Source: DATBLE01 sp963719325
Lineage (GTDB): Bacteria > Actinomycetota > Thermoleophilia > Gaiellales > Gaiellaceae
NCBI GenBank assembly: GCA_963719325.1
Contig: CAVRBW010000014.1
Coordinates: forward strand, 120,570 to 184,569
Direction: 5' to 3'
DNA length: 64,000 bases
The position numbers were made by a program, and so were the translations under genes. Shown here piece after piece: positions 24,259 through 32,364 of the stretch. Within the stretch, counting starts at the first letter, position 1; each line of letters opens with the position of its first letter. The notes below the pieces were generated by a model. It ran no database searches and was not told where the DNA came from. It saw only the letters and a list, made by a program, of their open reading frames with translations.

Positions 24259-25122
24259 ATGCGCCGCGTCCTTGCACTTGCGCTTCCGCTCTGCGCGCTC
24301 GCGCTGACCGCCACCGGAACCGGCGGTAGCGCGGTGAGCGCGTCGTGCGCGAAGGGCGACCTGGCGGTCGTCAACGACGGCAAGCTGACCGTCGGGACCG
24401 ACAACCCGGCCTACCCGCCGTGGTATGCGGGCGGCACGCCGAAGGGCTCGAAGTGGAAGATCAACGATCCGTCGACGGGCAAGGGGTTCGAGAGCGCGGT
24501 CGCCTACGCCGTCGGCAAGCAGCTCGGCTTCTCGCGGACCGAGGTGCAGTGGGCCTATGTGCCGTTCGCCAAGTCGTACGCCCCGGGCAAGAAGTCGTTC
24601 GACTTCGACATCAACCAGATCTCGGTCACCCCGCAACGGGCGAAGGTCGTCGACTTCAGCAAGTCGTACTACGACGTCAGCCAGGCGATCATCGTCAACA
24701 AGGGAGCGAAGATCGCGGGGGCGCGGTCGGTCGCCGCGCTCCGCGGCTACAAGTTCGGGGTCGCGATCGGGACGACGAGCTACCAGGCGATCGTCAACCA
24801 GATCAAGCCGCACTCGAAGCCGGCCGTCTACGACACGAACGACAAGGCCGTGTTCGCCTTGAAGAACAAGCAGATCGACGCCCTGGTCACCGACCTCCCC
24901 ACCGCGTTCTACGTCACCGCCGTGCAGATCCCGAACGCCAAAATCCTCGGCCAGCTCGCGACGACGCCCGGCGGCGAGCACTTCGGTGTCGTGCTCCAGA
25001 AGGGCAGCCCCCTGACGGGGTGCGTGAACAAGGCGCTGGCGGCGCTGAAGGCGAACGGCACGCTCAAGAAGATCCAGGCGACCTGGCTGTCGAAGGTCGT
25101 CGGCGTTCCCGTCCTGAAGTAG
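24259..25122 (+). CDS. Polar amino acid ABC transporter, substrate-binding protein
   Basis: 287 residues. A signal peptide (MRRVLALALPLCALALTATG) precedes a type II periplasmic-binding domain of SBP family 3: LTVGTDNPAYPPWYAG near residue 45, FDFDINQISVTPQRAKVVDFS near 115, and the hinge-crossing GVAIGTTSYQAIVNQI and KQIDALVTDLPTAFYV segments. No lipobox is obvious, so surface anchoring is uncertain. First gene of a three-gene importer (binding protein, permease, ATPase). The substrate is probably an amino acid. Confidence 0.9.
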   Translation: MRRVLALALPLCALALTATGTGGSAVSASCAKGDLAVVNDGKLTVGTDNPAYPPWYAGGTPKGSKWKINDPSTGKGFESAVAYAVGKQLGFSRTEVQWAYVPFAKSYAPGKKSFDFDINQISVTPQRAKVVDFSKSYYDVSQAIIVNKGAKIAGARSVAALRGYKFGVAIGTTSYQAIVNQIKPHSKPAVYDTNDKAVFALKNKQIDALVTDLPTAFYVTAVQIPNAKILGQLATTPGGEHFGVVLQKGSPLTGCVNKALAALKANGTLKKIQATWLSKVVGVPVLK

Positions 25123-25123
25123 C

Positions 25124-26053
25124 GTGCGCGTCTTCTTGGCGCGTCGGCGGGCCTCGCCCGGCGACGCTGCCGGTGAGAATGCCCGCCTCTCTGCGCGTCG
25201 GCGGGCTCTGCCCGGCGGCGCTGCCGGGAAGGGCGCGTTGGCCGCGCGCCGGCGGAGCGAGGGCCGGCGGGGCGTCGTCGTCGCACTCGTCAGCACGGCG
25301 GTCGTCTTCACCGGGCTCGGCTTTGCGATCGTCAACGCGCCGGGCTGGGCGGAGATCCGGCGGCAGTTCTTCGACCGTCACGAGTTCACGAGCACGTTCC
25401 CGGAGATCGCGAGCGCGTTCCTGCTGAACGTGAAGATCTTCTGCATCTCGGAGGTCTTCATCCTCGTGCTCGCCTTGCTGCTTGCCGTCATCCGCAGCCT
25501 GCCGGGGCCGGTGTTCTTCCCGATGCGGGTGCTCGCGATCGTCTACGCGGACTTCTTCCGGGGTGTGCCGACGATCCTGGTGATCACGCTGCTCGGGTTC
25601 GGCGCTCCGGCGCTGCAGGTCCGCGGGATTCCCACCTCGACCACGTTCTGGGGGATCGTCGCGCTCGTCCTCGTCTACACCGCGTACGTGTCCGAGGTGT
25701 ACCGCGCCGGGATCGAGTCTGTGCATCCGAGCCAGTCGGCTGCGGCGCGCTCGCTTGGTCTGACCCACGGGCAGTCGCTGCGCCACGTCGTCTTGCCTCA
25801 GGCCGTCCGGCGGGTCGTCCCGCCGCTCCTGAACGACTTCATCGGCCTGCAAAAGGACACTGCGCTGGTCGGCGTACTCGGCTCGATCGAGGCGTTCAAA
25901 CAGACCCAGATCGACCAGGCTGCGACGTTCAACTTCACCTCGGGGCTCGCCGCGGCCGTGCTGTTCGTGGCGGTGACGATTCCGCTCGCCCGCTTCACCG
26001 ACTGGCTCGTCGCCCGCGACCGCAGGCGTCAGCTCGCGGGGGCCGCCGCATGA
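25124..26053 (+). CDS. Polar amino acid ABC transporter, permease
   Basis: Up to 309 residues from GTG 25124; a TTG at 25238 would give 271 residues and remove an odd Arg-rich N-terminus. That N-terminus holds an 18-residue duplication (ARRRASPGDAAGENARLS / ARRRALPGGAAGKGALAA) encoded by a 54-bp tandem repeat. The membrane part is a HisM/GlnP-type permease: YADFFRGVPTILVITL near residue 145, and the EAA loop YRAGIESVHPSQSAAARSLG followed by VLPQAVRRVVPPLLNDFI. It pairs with the ATPase gene downstream to import the ligand of the upstream binding protein. Confidence 0.9.
   Translation: MRVFLARRRASPGDAAGENARLSARRRALPGGAAGKGALAARRRSEGRRGVVVALVSTAVVFTGLGFAIVNAPGWAEIRRQFFDRHEFTSTFPEIASAFLLNVKIFCISEVFILVLALLLAVIRSLPGPVFFPMRVLAIVYADFFRGVPTILVITLLGFGAPALQVRGIPTSTTFWGIVALVLVYTAYVSEVYRAGIESVHPSQSAAARSLGLTHGQSLRHVVLPQAVRRVVPPLLNDFIGLQKDTALVGVLGSIEAFKQTQIDQAATFNFTSGLAAAVLFVAVTIPLARFTDWLVARDRRRQLAGAAA
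25139..25235 (+). repeat. 54-bp direct repeat at the permease 5' end
   Basis: GCGCGTCGGCGGGC-CTCG-CCCGGCG-CGCTGCCGG starts at 25139 and again at 25193 with a few differences. The period is 18 codons, so it stays in frame if the permease starts at 25124. If the TTG at 25238 is the true start, it is an intergenic repeat between the binding-protein and permease genes. Confidence 0.6.
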
Positions 26054-26078
26054 TTGGCGCTCGCCTTCGGCTCGCTCT

Positions 26079-26117
26079 CATGGGGGGAACAGCCGGTTCC
26101 CCCCATGGACCCCCCTC
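26079..26117 (+). repeat. GGGGGAACC hairpin repeat, copy 3
   Basis: Perfect hairpin ATGGGGGGAAC-AGCCG-GTTCCCCCCAT followed by GGACCCCCCTCC. This matches copies 1 and 2 read in the opposite orientation relative to the downstream gene. It sits in the 158-bp gap between permease and ATPase genes (26054-26211), where it could reduce downstream expression; nothing else is recognisable there. Confidence 0.55.
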
Positions 26118-26211
26118 CCCAGAACCGTGCGCACCTCTGCGACGCGTCGTGTGCCGCGCCCGCCATGTCGGTCGCGGCGACGGGATCTCTCCGCGCGCGC
26201 GAGGTGGCTCG

Positions 26212-26955
26212 ATGAGCGCCTTAGAGCTGGAGAACGTCCACAAGTCGTTCGGCCAGGCCGAGGTGCTGCGCGGGATCGACCTGGCGGTCGAGGAGCACCA
26301 GGTCGTCTGCCTGATCGGGGCCTCCGGCTCGGGGAAGTCGACCCTGCTCCGCTGCGTCAACCTGTTGGAACCGATCGACGAAGGCCGGATCGTCGTCCAC
26401 GGGGACGAAATCACGGGGCCCGGCGTCGACATCAACAAGATCCGGCGCGGGATCGGGATCGTCTTCCAGGCGTTCAACCTGTTCCCGCACATGAGCGTGC
26501 TCGCGAACGTCACGCTCGGCCCGCGCAAGGCGCTCCGCCTTCCGCGCGCGGAGGCCGAGCGGGAGGCACTGGAGCTCCTCGGTCGTTTCGGCCTCGCCGG
26601 GCGTCGTGACGACTACCCGGACCGCCTCTCGGGCGGCCAGCAGCAACGGGTTGCAATCCTCCGAGCATTGGCGATGAAGCCCCGGCTCCTCCTCCTCGAC
26701 GAGGTGACGAGCGCGCTCGACCCGGAGCTCGTCGGCGAGGTGCTCCAACTCGTCAAGGAGCTTGCCGAGGGTGGGATGACGATGGTCGTGGCCACCCATG
26801 AGATGGGCTTCGCCCGGGACGTCGCCGATCGTGTCTGTTTTCTCGAGGCGGGCGTGATCCTGGAAGAGGGGGCGCCGGCCGAGATCTTCTCGGCGCCACG
26901 GGAAGAGCGGACGCAGCAGTTTCTCGCCCGGATCGTCGCCGCGGGTCGTTTGTAG
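26212..26955 (+). CDS. Polar amino acid ABC transporter, ATP-binding protein
   Basis: 247 residues from ATG 26212, with GAGGTGG upstream. All ABC motifs are present: Walker A GASGSGKST, Q-loop VFQAFNLFPHMSV, signature LSGGQQQRVAI, Walker B LLLLDEVTSALDPE (Val instead of the usual Pro, common in this subfamily) and the switch histidine in VVATHEMGFA. Sequence type is GlnQ/HisP-like, matching the SBP family 3 binding protein and HisM-type permease upstream. It energises uptake from the inner face of the membrane. Confidence 0.95.
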   Translation: MSALELENVHKSFGQAEVLRGIDLAVEEHQVVCLIGASGSGKSTLLRCVNLLEPIDEGRIVVHGDEITGPGVDINKIRRGIGIVFQAFNLFPHMSVLANVTLGPRKALRLPRAEAEREALELLGRFGLAGRRDDYPDRLSGGQQQRVAILRALAMKPRLLLLDEVTSALDPELVGEVLQLVKELAEGGMTMVVATHEMGFARDVADRVCFLEAGVILEEGAPAEIFSAPREERTQQFLARIVAAGRL

Positions 26956-27032
26956 GGCTCCCCGATCCGGGTGACTGCGGGACGCCCTGTTTGGGGATGC
27001 CGAGGCGGTCGCTCTGCCCCATCGTTCGTAGG

Positions 27033-29402
27033 ATGGCTTCGTTCCGCGTTCTCTTGATCCGCCTCGGCCGGAAGGGGCGCGCGCTTGCTCTGCTCGTCGC
27101 CATGTGGGCGGTCGGGCTCACGGCGCTCGCGATCGTCGCCCACTTCCAGCGGGCATCGGACGACCAGCGGCGCGCGCAGATTGCGGTCGAGCGGATCCGG
27201 GAGCAGGTGAACGAGGCGCCGGGGATCCCGTTCAACATCGGACCGGGGTACACGGCGTCGGCTGCGGAGGTCAGAGCCCAGCTGGATCAGGCGCACCGGC
27301 GGCTCGGCGCCGCGATTGCGGAGCTTCGAGGGATCGATCAGGAGGGCAGCGAGGCGGCACTCGGGCGTCTCTCGGATCGTCTCTTCGGCACATTGAACGG
27401 CGTTCTCCGGCTGACGGCGGCCGGCAAGTTCGACGTCGGCGGCGCGGTGCTGGGCCGGGCCGCACGGCCCGGAGCGCCCTTGTACGAGCTCAACCGCGCG
27501 TTGGCGGCCAGGAGCGAGCGCGACGAGCGGGAAGCAGACGAGGCCCGGAGCACATCCCTGTACGCGTCGGCCGGAGCGGTTCTCCTGATCCTGGTGGCGT
27601 TCTCGCTGGCGCTGTTCCGTTCGACGCGCCAACGGCGCCGTGCGGAGTCCCTCGCGGCGCAGAACAACGAGCTGTTCGAGCGCAGCCGGCAGGAAGAAGA
27701 GCGCTACCGGGATCTGTTCGAGAACGCGAACGAGCCGATCGCGACCGTTGACCTGGACTGGAAGCTCACCGCCGTGAATCGAGCGTTCGCCACCGCGCTC
27801 GGCTATTCGCCCGACGAGCTCGTCGGACGGTCGTTGACCGACTACATGACTCGCGAATCACAGGAGCTCGCGCTGCTCCATCGCGAGCGCAAGCTCTCGG
27901 GCGAGGCGAAATCGTCCACCTACGAGCAGGAGTTCATCGCGCGAGACGGCAGCGTCGCGACGTTCGAGGTGTCCACCCGCCTGATCGAAGAGGACGGCCG
28001 TCCAGTCGGCGTGCAGGGGATGTGTCGCGACGTCACCGCCCGCAAGGAGGCGGAGGCCGCGCTGCGCCGATTGGCGAGCGTCAACGAGCACCAGGCAAAG
28101 CACGACTCGCTGACCGCGTTGCCCAATCGGCGACTGTTCCAGCAGCGGATCGAGGAGGCGCTGCCGACCGACCGCTCGCCCGGTGACGGTTTCGCCGTTC
28201 TCGTCATCGACCTCGACGACTTCAAGCAGGTCAACGACTCGCTCGGTCACCAGAGCGGCGATGCGCTGCTTTCGGCGCTGGCGCGTCATCTCCACCTTGC
28301 CGTTCGCGAGCAGGACACGGTCGCACGTCTGGGCGGCGACGAGTTCGGCGTGCTCGTCGACCACGTGGCGCTCGACGGGTCGGAGTGGGTGCGCGTCGTC
28401 GGTCGCATCGAGCGCGCGCTCGAGCAGCCCGTGCACGTCCAAGGCGTCCCCGTGACTGTTGCAGCAAGCATCGGCATCGCCTTTCACCCGGCGCACGGGC
28501 AGTCGGCCGAGCAATTGCTGCAGCGCGCAGACGTGGCGATGTACGTCGCGAAGGAAGAGCGGCGCGGGCGGGCGATCTACGACCCGACCGAGGACCGGAG
28601 CGATGCGAGCCGTCTCCGCCTGCTGGGCGAGCTGAAGCGGGCACTGGCCTCCCGGCAGCTCGTCCTCCACTACCAGCCGATCGTCGAGCTGCGTACCGGT
28701 GCCGTCTCACGCGTCGAGGCGCTCGTTCGCTGGCAGCACCCGCAACGCGGCCTCATCGGCCCGAACGAGTTCATCCCGATCGCCGAGCGAACGGGCCTGA
28801 TCAAGCCTCTGACGCTCTGGGTCCTCGACGAGGCAGTCCGGCAATGCAAGCAGTGGGAGCGCTCAGGGCGGACGCTGTCCGTCGCGGTCAACTTGTCGAG
28901 CCGGAACCTCTGCGAGGCCGACCTGGTCGACAACGTCATGCGCATCCTCAGCGCGCGTGATCTCGAGCCGAGCCGACTCCTGCTCGAAGTCACAGAGAGC
29001 GCGATCATCACCGACCCGATCCACACGCAGGACGTGCTCCGCCTGTTGAGCGAGCACGGGATCCGCATCGCGCTCGACGACTTCGGCGCCGGCTACACCT
29101 CACTCGGCTACCTGTCGCGACTCTCGCTCGACGAGGTGAAGATCGACCGGTCCTTCATCGAGAGCATCTGCGGCGACGAAGCCACGCTGATGATCGTGCG
29201 CTCGATCATCCATCTCGGGCACGAGCTCGGGCACGAGATCATCGCCGAAGGCGTCGAGTCGGAAGCCGAGCTCGCGGCTCTGCGCGAGCTCGACTGCGAC
29301 CACATCCAGGGCGCGTTCTTCAGCCGGGCGCTGCCTCCCGAGCGGCTGATCCAGTGGCTCGGACCGCTCGAGGCCCCGCGCAGGGCTCGAGCAGTGGCCT
29401 AG
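27033..29402 (+). CDS. Membrane-bound PAS-GGDEF-EAL cyclic-di-GMP protein
   Basis: 789 residues from ATG 27033. Two membrane helices (about residues 17-38 and 175-195) bracket an extracytoplasmic sensor rich in helices. A PAS domain follows (about 222-342; YRDLFENANEPIATVDL), then a GGDEF domain (about 355-515) with intact active site RLGGDEFGVL, and an EAL domain (about 533-780) with EALVRWQHP, EVTESAI, LDDFGAGYTSLGYL and IAEGVESEAE all retained. Both synthesis and hydrolysis of c-di-GMP are therefore possible. It appears monocistronic. Confidence 0.93.
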   Translation: MASFRVLLIRLGRKGRALALLVAMWAVGLTALAIVAHFQRASDDQRRAQIAVERIREQVNEAPGIPFNIGPGYTASAAEVRAQLDQAHRRLGAAIAELRGIDQEGSEAALGRLSDRLFGTLNGVLRLTAAGKFDVGGAVLGRAARPGAPLYELNRALAARSERDEREADEARSTSLYASAGAVLLILVAFSLALFRSTRQRRRAESLAAQNNELFERSRQEEERYRDLFENANEPIATVDLDWKLTAVNRAFATALGYSPDELVGRSLTDYMTRESQELALLHRERKLSGEAKSSTYEQEFIARDGSVATFEVSTRLIEEDGRPVGVQGMCRDVTARKEAEAALRRLASVNEHQAKHDSLTALPNRRLFQQRIEEALPTDRSPGDGFAVLVIDLDDFKQVNDSLGHQSGDALLSALARHLHLAVREQDTVARLGGDEFGVLVDHVALDGSEWVRVVGRIERALEQPVHVQGVPVTVAASIGIAFHPAHGQSAEQLLQRADVAMYVAKEERRGRAIYDPTEDRSDASRLRLLGELKRALASRQLVLHYQPIVELRTGAVSRVEALVRWQHPQRGLIGPNEFIPIAERTGLIKPLTLWVLDEAVRQCKQWERSGRTLSVAVNLSSRNLCEADLVDNVMRILSARDLEPSRLLLEVTESAIITDPIHTQDVLRLLSEHGIRIALDDFGAGYTSLGYLSRLSLDEVKIDRSFIESICGDEATLMIVRSIIHLGHELGHEIIAEGVESEAELAALRELDCDHIQGAFFSRALPPERLIQWLGPLEAPRRARAVA

Positions 29403-29534
29403 CTTCTCGATCCGGTCTCTCTTCTCTCACGCACGCGTGGCGAAAGCGTGCCGAGACCCAGACGGACACTTTCGGCGTCGCCGGTGCGGCGGTACCACAG
29501 GGGAAACCGTTCCCCCAGCCGATCGGAGTCTTCA

Positions 29535-30626
29535 ATGCACCGAATCCGCCTGCTCGTCTCGCTGCTCGCTGTCGTCGTGCTGCTGATCGCCCCGGCGGCC
29601 CGCGGGTCCTCGTCCAGCGTGGTCGTCAGCCAGGTGTACGCCGGTGGAGGCAACAGCGGCGCGACCTTCACCCATGACTTCGTCGAGCTCTTCAACCGCG
29701 GCTCGTCGACCGTCGATCTCGGCGACTGGACCGTCCAGTATGCGGCTGCAGCGTCCACCTCGTGGCAGGTGACGCCGCTGTCCGGGTCGATCCAGCCCGG
29801 CCACTACTACCTCCTCCAGCTCGCGTCGGCGGCCAGCATCGGCTCCGAGCTGCCCGCTCCCGACGCCACCGGCACGACCAATCTCGCCGCCACCGCGGGG
29901 AAGATCGCACTCGTCCAGGGAACCTCGGCACTCTCCTGCGGCGCCTCCGCCGGAAGCTGCGCCTCGACCTCGGGGCTGGTCGACCTCGTCGGCTACGGCT
30001 CGGCGAGCGACTACGAAGGCTCGGCGGCCGCACCCGCGCTGAGCAGCACGACGGCTGCGGCTCGCGGCGGGTCCGGGTGCGCCGACACCGACTCGAACTC
30101 CGCCGACTTCTCGGCGCTCGCTCCCGGGCCTCGCAACTCGTCTTCGCCCGCTGTCTCCTGCGACTCCGAACCGCCGCCGTCCGGAGGTGCCTCGCAGGAC
30201 GCTGCGGTCGACGTCGACGTCCAGTCTGTCCTCTCGCTGACGCTCGAGCGTCCCACGCTCAGCTTCGGCACGGTCGCGGCGGGCGAGCGGCCGGCGGCGA
30301 TCTCCGAGCAGGCCACGGTCGTCAGCAACAACGCGACCGGGTACGCGCTCACGATCCACCGCTCCGCGTTCGTGCCGGCCGACCTGCCGCTCGGGATCTC
30401 CGGCTCGGCCCCGGGCGGCGGCCAGCTCGGTGGAGGTCTTGCGGGCGGCGCAGTCGCCCCGATCCCGATCGCACCGGCGGCCGACCTCGTGATCGGCACG
30501 TCCACCGGGCGCAGCGCTGCCGACGGAGACGTCTGGCCGACGAGCATCGGCTTCACCGGCCCGCTCCCCGTCGTGAGCCCAGGGCACTACACGGCGACGA
30601 TCACCTACACGCTCATCGGCCGGTGA
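29535..30626 (+). CDS. Secreted lamin-tail-domain protein
   Basis: 363 residues from ATG 29535, with GGAG 8 nt upstream. Signal peptide MHRIRLLVSLLAVVVLLIAP; then a lamin tail domain (about 27-165) with VVVSQVYAGGGNSGATF, DFVELFNRGS and the VDLGDWTVQYA strand; then a Ser/Pro linker and a C-terminal beta domain (about 230-362; LSLTLERPTLSFGTVAAGE, NNATGYALTIHRSAF) resembling WxL-type or pilin-like wall-binding modules. LTD domains often occur in secreted nucleases and surface proteins; no nuclease domain is present here. It overlaps the next secreted-protein gene (GTGA), implying joint production. Confidence 0.8.
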   Translation: MHRIRLLVSLLAVVVLLIAPAARGSSSSVVVSQVYAGGGNSGATFTHDFVELFNRGSSTVDLGDWTVQYAAAASTSWQVTPLSGSIQPGHYYLLQLASAASIGSELPAPDATGTTNLAATAGKIALVQGTSALSCGASAGSCASTSGLVDLVGYGSASDYEGSAAAPALSSTTAAARGGSGCADTDSNSADFSALAPGPRNSSSPAVSCDSEPPPSGGASQDAAVDVDVQSVLSLTLERPTLSFGTVAAGERPAAISEQATVVSNNATGYALTIHRSAFVPADLPLGISGSAPGGGQLGGGLAGGAVAPIPIAPAADLVIGTSTGRSAADGDVWPTSIGFTGPLPVVSPGHYTATITYTLIGR

Positions 30627-31396
30627 TCGCCTGCCTGGTCGCCACGGCGTGCCTGCTTGCCCCCGTCTCGCCTGCTGCGGGGGTGGGCAGGCCGCTGGTC
30701 TCCCTCGTAGCGACGCCGTCCACGGTCGTCCTGGCCGGCCGGGCGCGACAGACGATCCGCATCGAGAACACCGGCAGGAAGCGCGTCGTGGTCGACGTCG
30801 TCCGCACCGGGTTCGGCCTCGACCTGCGCGGCCGGCCGAGAATCCTTCCGCGCGGGGGACCTCGCACGGCGACCTCGTGGCTCACCGTCCGTCCTGTCAC
30901 CCTCGCGATCCCGCCCGGTGGAAGCCGACCGCTTACCCTCTCCTCGAGGGTGCCGCGCCGAGCCGAGCCCGGCGACCACGGAGCGCTGATCCTGCTGGCC
31001 ACCCGGCCGAGCCGGCGCGGTGCGGTCTTCGTCCGGATGCGCCTCGGCGTGGTCGTGGTCGTGCGAGCGCCGGGGAGGATCGTCCGGCGGCTCGTGCCGC
31101 TGCGAGTTCGCGTCCGTCGCGCCGGCCGCTTCCGCCTCGTGGAGCTCGTCGTCGCCAATAGAGGCAACGTCACGGAGGTGCTCGGCCGCGGATGCGTCAG
31201 CGTCTCTCTCCGCCGCGGCGGCAAGGTCCTCACCAGGCTCGGATCCACTCCGCGCCACTTCCTGCCGCGCTCGAGCGGGATCGAGGAGCTCCGCTACCGG
31301 GGCCCGGTGAGAGGTTGGGTCAGGGCAGTGATCGAGTCGTCGAAGCGTGCTCAATGCGGCCGGCTCCCGCCTCGGTCGTTTCGGATCCGGCTGTAG
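30623..31396 (+). CDS. Secreted beta-sandwich protein (DUF916/COG1470-like)
   Basis: 257 residues from GTG 30623, overlapping the previous stop by 4 bp. The N-terminus is a signal peptide (VIACLVATACLLAPVSPAAG). The mature region starts with an Ig-like strand pattern (VSLVATPSTVVLAGRARQTIRIENTG) of the type found in DUF916 proteins that accompany WxL surface proteins, then VTLAIPPGGSRPLTL and a second beta domain (RFRLVELVVANRGNVTEVL). It is Arg-rich and has no C-terminal membrane helix. With its upstream partner it may form a two-component surface complex; this is inference. Confidence 0.65.
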   Translation: MIACLVATACLLAPVSPAAGVGRPLVSLVATPSTVVLAGRARQTIRIENTGRKRVVVDVVRTGFGLDLRGRPRILPRGGPRTATSWLTVRPVTLAIPPGGSRPLTLSSRVPRRAEPGDHGALILLATRPSRRGAVFVRMRLGVVVVVRAPGRIVRRLVPLRVRVRRAGRFRLVELVVANRGNVTEVLGRGCVSVSLRRGGKVLTRLGSTPRHFLPRSSGIEELRYRGPVRGWVRAVIESSKRAQCGRLPPRSFRIRL

Positions 31397-31398
31397 CG

Positions 31399-32364
31399 TT
31401 ACTCCGCGAGCGCGGTGGCGAGCTCTTCGCGAGAGCGCACGCCGAGCTTTCGGTACACGTTGCGCAGGTGGTACTCGATCGTCTTCGGGCTCAGGAAGAG
31501 GGCCGCCGCCGCTGCGCGTGTCGTCGCTCCGTCGGCGAGCAGCTGCGCGATCTGGAATTCCTGCGGGGTCAGCTCTCCGAGCGTGCTCGGATCGCGGCGC
31601 CGAGCGGTCTCGCCGGTCGCGGCGAGCTCGACCTGGGCGAGCTCGGCCCAGGGAGCGGCGCCGAGGTGATCGAAGACCTCGGTTGCAGCGCGCAGCTGCT
31701 CGCGGGCCTGCACGCGCCGGCGCACGCGGCGTAGGCGCGAGCCGTAGGCGAGCCGCGTCCTGGCTGTCTCGAAGACATCCGGCGTCTGCCCGTGCAACCG
31801 AAGCGCCTCCTCGAACTCGGCATCGATCGCCTCCGCGGGGGCAAGGAGCCCGCGGAGACGCGCCGCCCGCGCGAGCGCCCACGGCTGGCCCTTTGCTGCC
31901 GCCGCCGTACTGAACTCCGCTGCAAGGGCGGCCGCGTCGTCCTCCCGTCGAAGCCGCAGGTACACGTCGACGAGCTCGGGTGCGGGCGAGAGGTCGACGT
32001 CGGCGATACCGCGGGCGTCGAGCGCCGCGGCTTGCTCCTCGAGCCGGACCAGCGCCTCCGCGGGCCGGCCGAGACCGAGCTCGAGGTCGGCGAGTGCAGC
32101 CAGCGTCCAGATCTCGCAGAGCCCGATGCCGAGCGACCGGGAGAGCTCGAGCGCCTCGGCGGCGTAGTCGCGGCACTCCTCCTCTCGCCCCTGTCTCGCG
32201 GCCAGCCACGCAAGGCGTGACAGCGCCGCCGCGACCTCCGTGCGCTGCCCCGTCTCCCGCGCCAGCCGCAACGCTTCATGCAGGCCGGCGCGAGCGGGGC
32301 TCCATCGATCGCCACCTGCCTGGTGGATCGCCAGGTGGTTGAGCAGCAGCGGAAGCACTCCCAC
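31399..32364 (-). CDS. LAL-type LuxR regulator, C-terminal part (frame broken)
   Basis: In this frame 321 residues are open from GTG 32364, but homologous sequence begins about 20 codons earlier (SGAGSVDRALAAARESSAV). It contains the end of a TPR-like helical array (YAAEALELSRSLGIGLCEIW, LVDVYLRLRREDDAA) and a C-terminal LuxR/GerE helix-turn-helix (LTPQEFQIAQLLADGATTRA, LSPKTIEYHLRNVYRKLG). It continues the protein encoded at 32276-34123; one base around 32425 shifts the frame. Together they make one regulator of about 905 residues. Either a sequencing error or a recent inactivating mutation separates sensor and DNA-binding domains. Confidence 0.85.
   Translation of the reverse strand: MGVLPLLLNHLAIHQAGGDRWSPARAGLHEALRLARETGQRTEVAAALSRLAWLAARQGREEECRDYAAEALELSRSLGIGLCEIWTLAALADLELGLGRPAEALVRLEEQAAALDARGIADVDLSPAPELVDVYLRLRREDDAAALAAEFSTAAAAKGQPWALARAARLRGLLAPAEAIDAEFEEALRLHGQTPDVFETARTRLAYGSRLRRVRRRVQAREQLRAATEVFDHLGAAPWAELAQVELAATGETARRRDPSTLGELTPQEFQIAQLLADGATTRAAAAALFLSPKTIEYHLRNVYRKLGVRSREELATALAE

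Noticed and set aside
26050..26211. Longer N-terminus for the amino acid transporter ATPase
   Set aside because: The in-frame extension crosses the hairpin repeat and is not part of the ABC fold; ATG 26212 has a proper GAGGTGG site.
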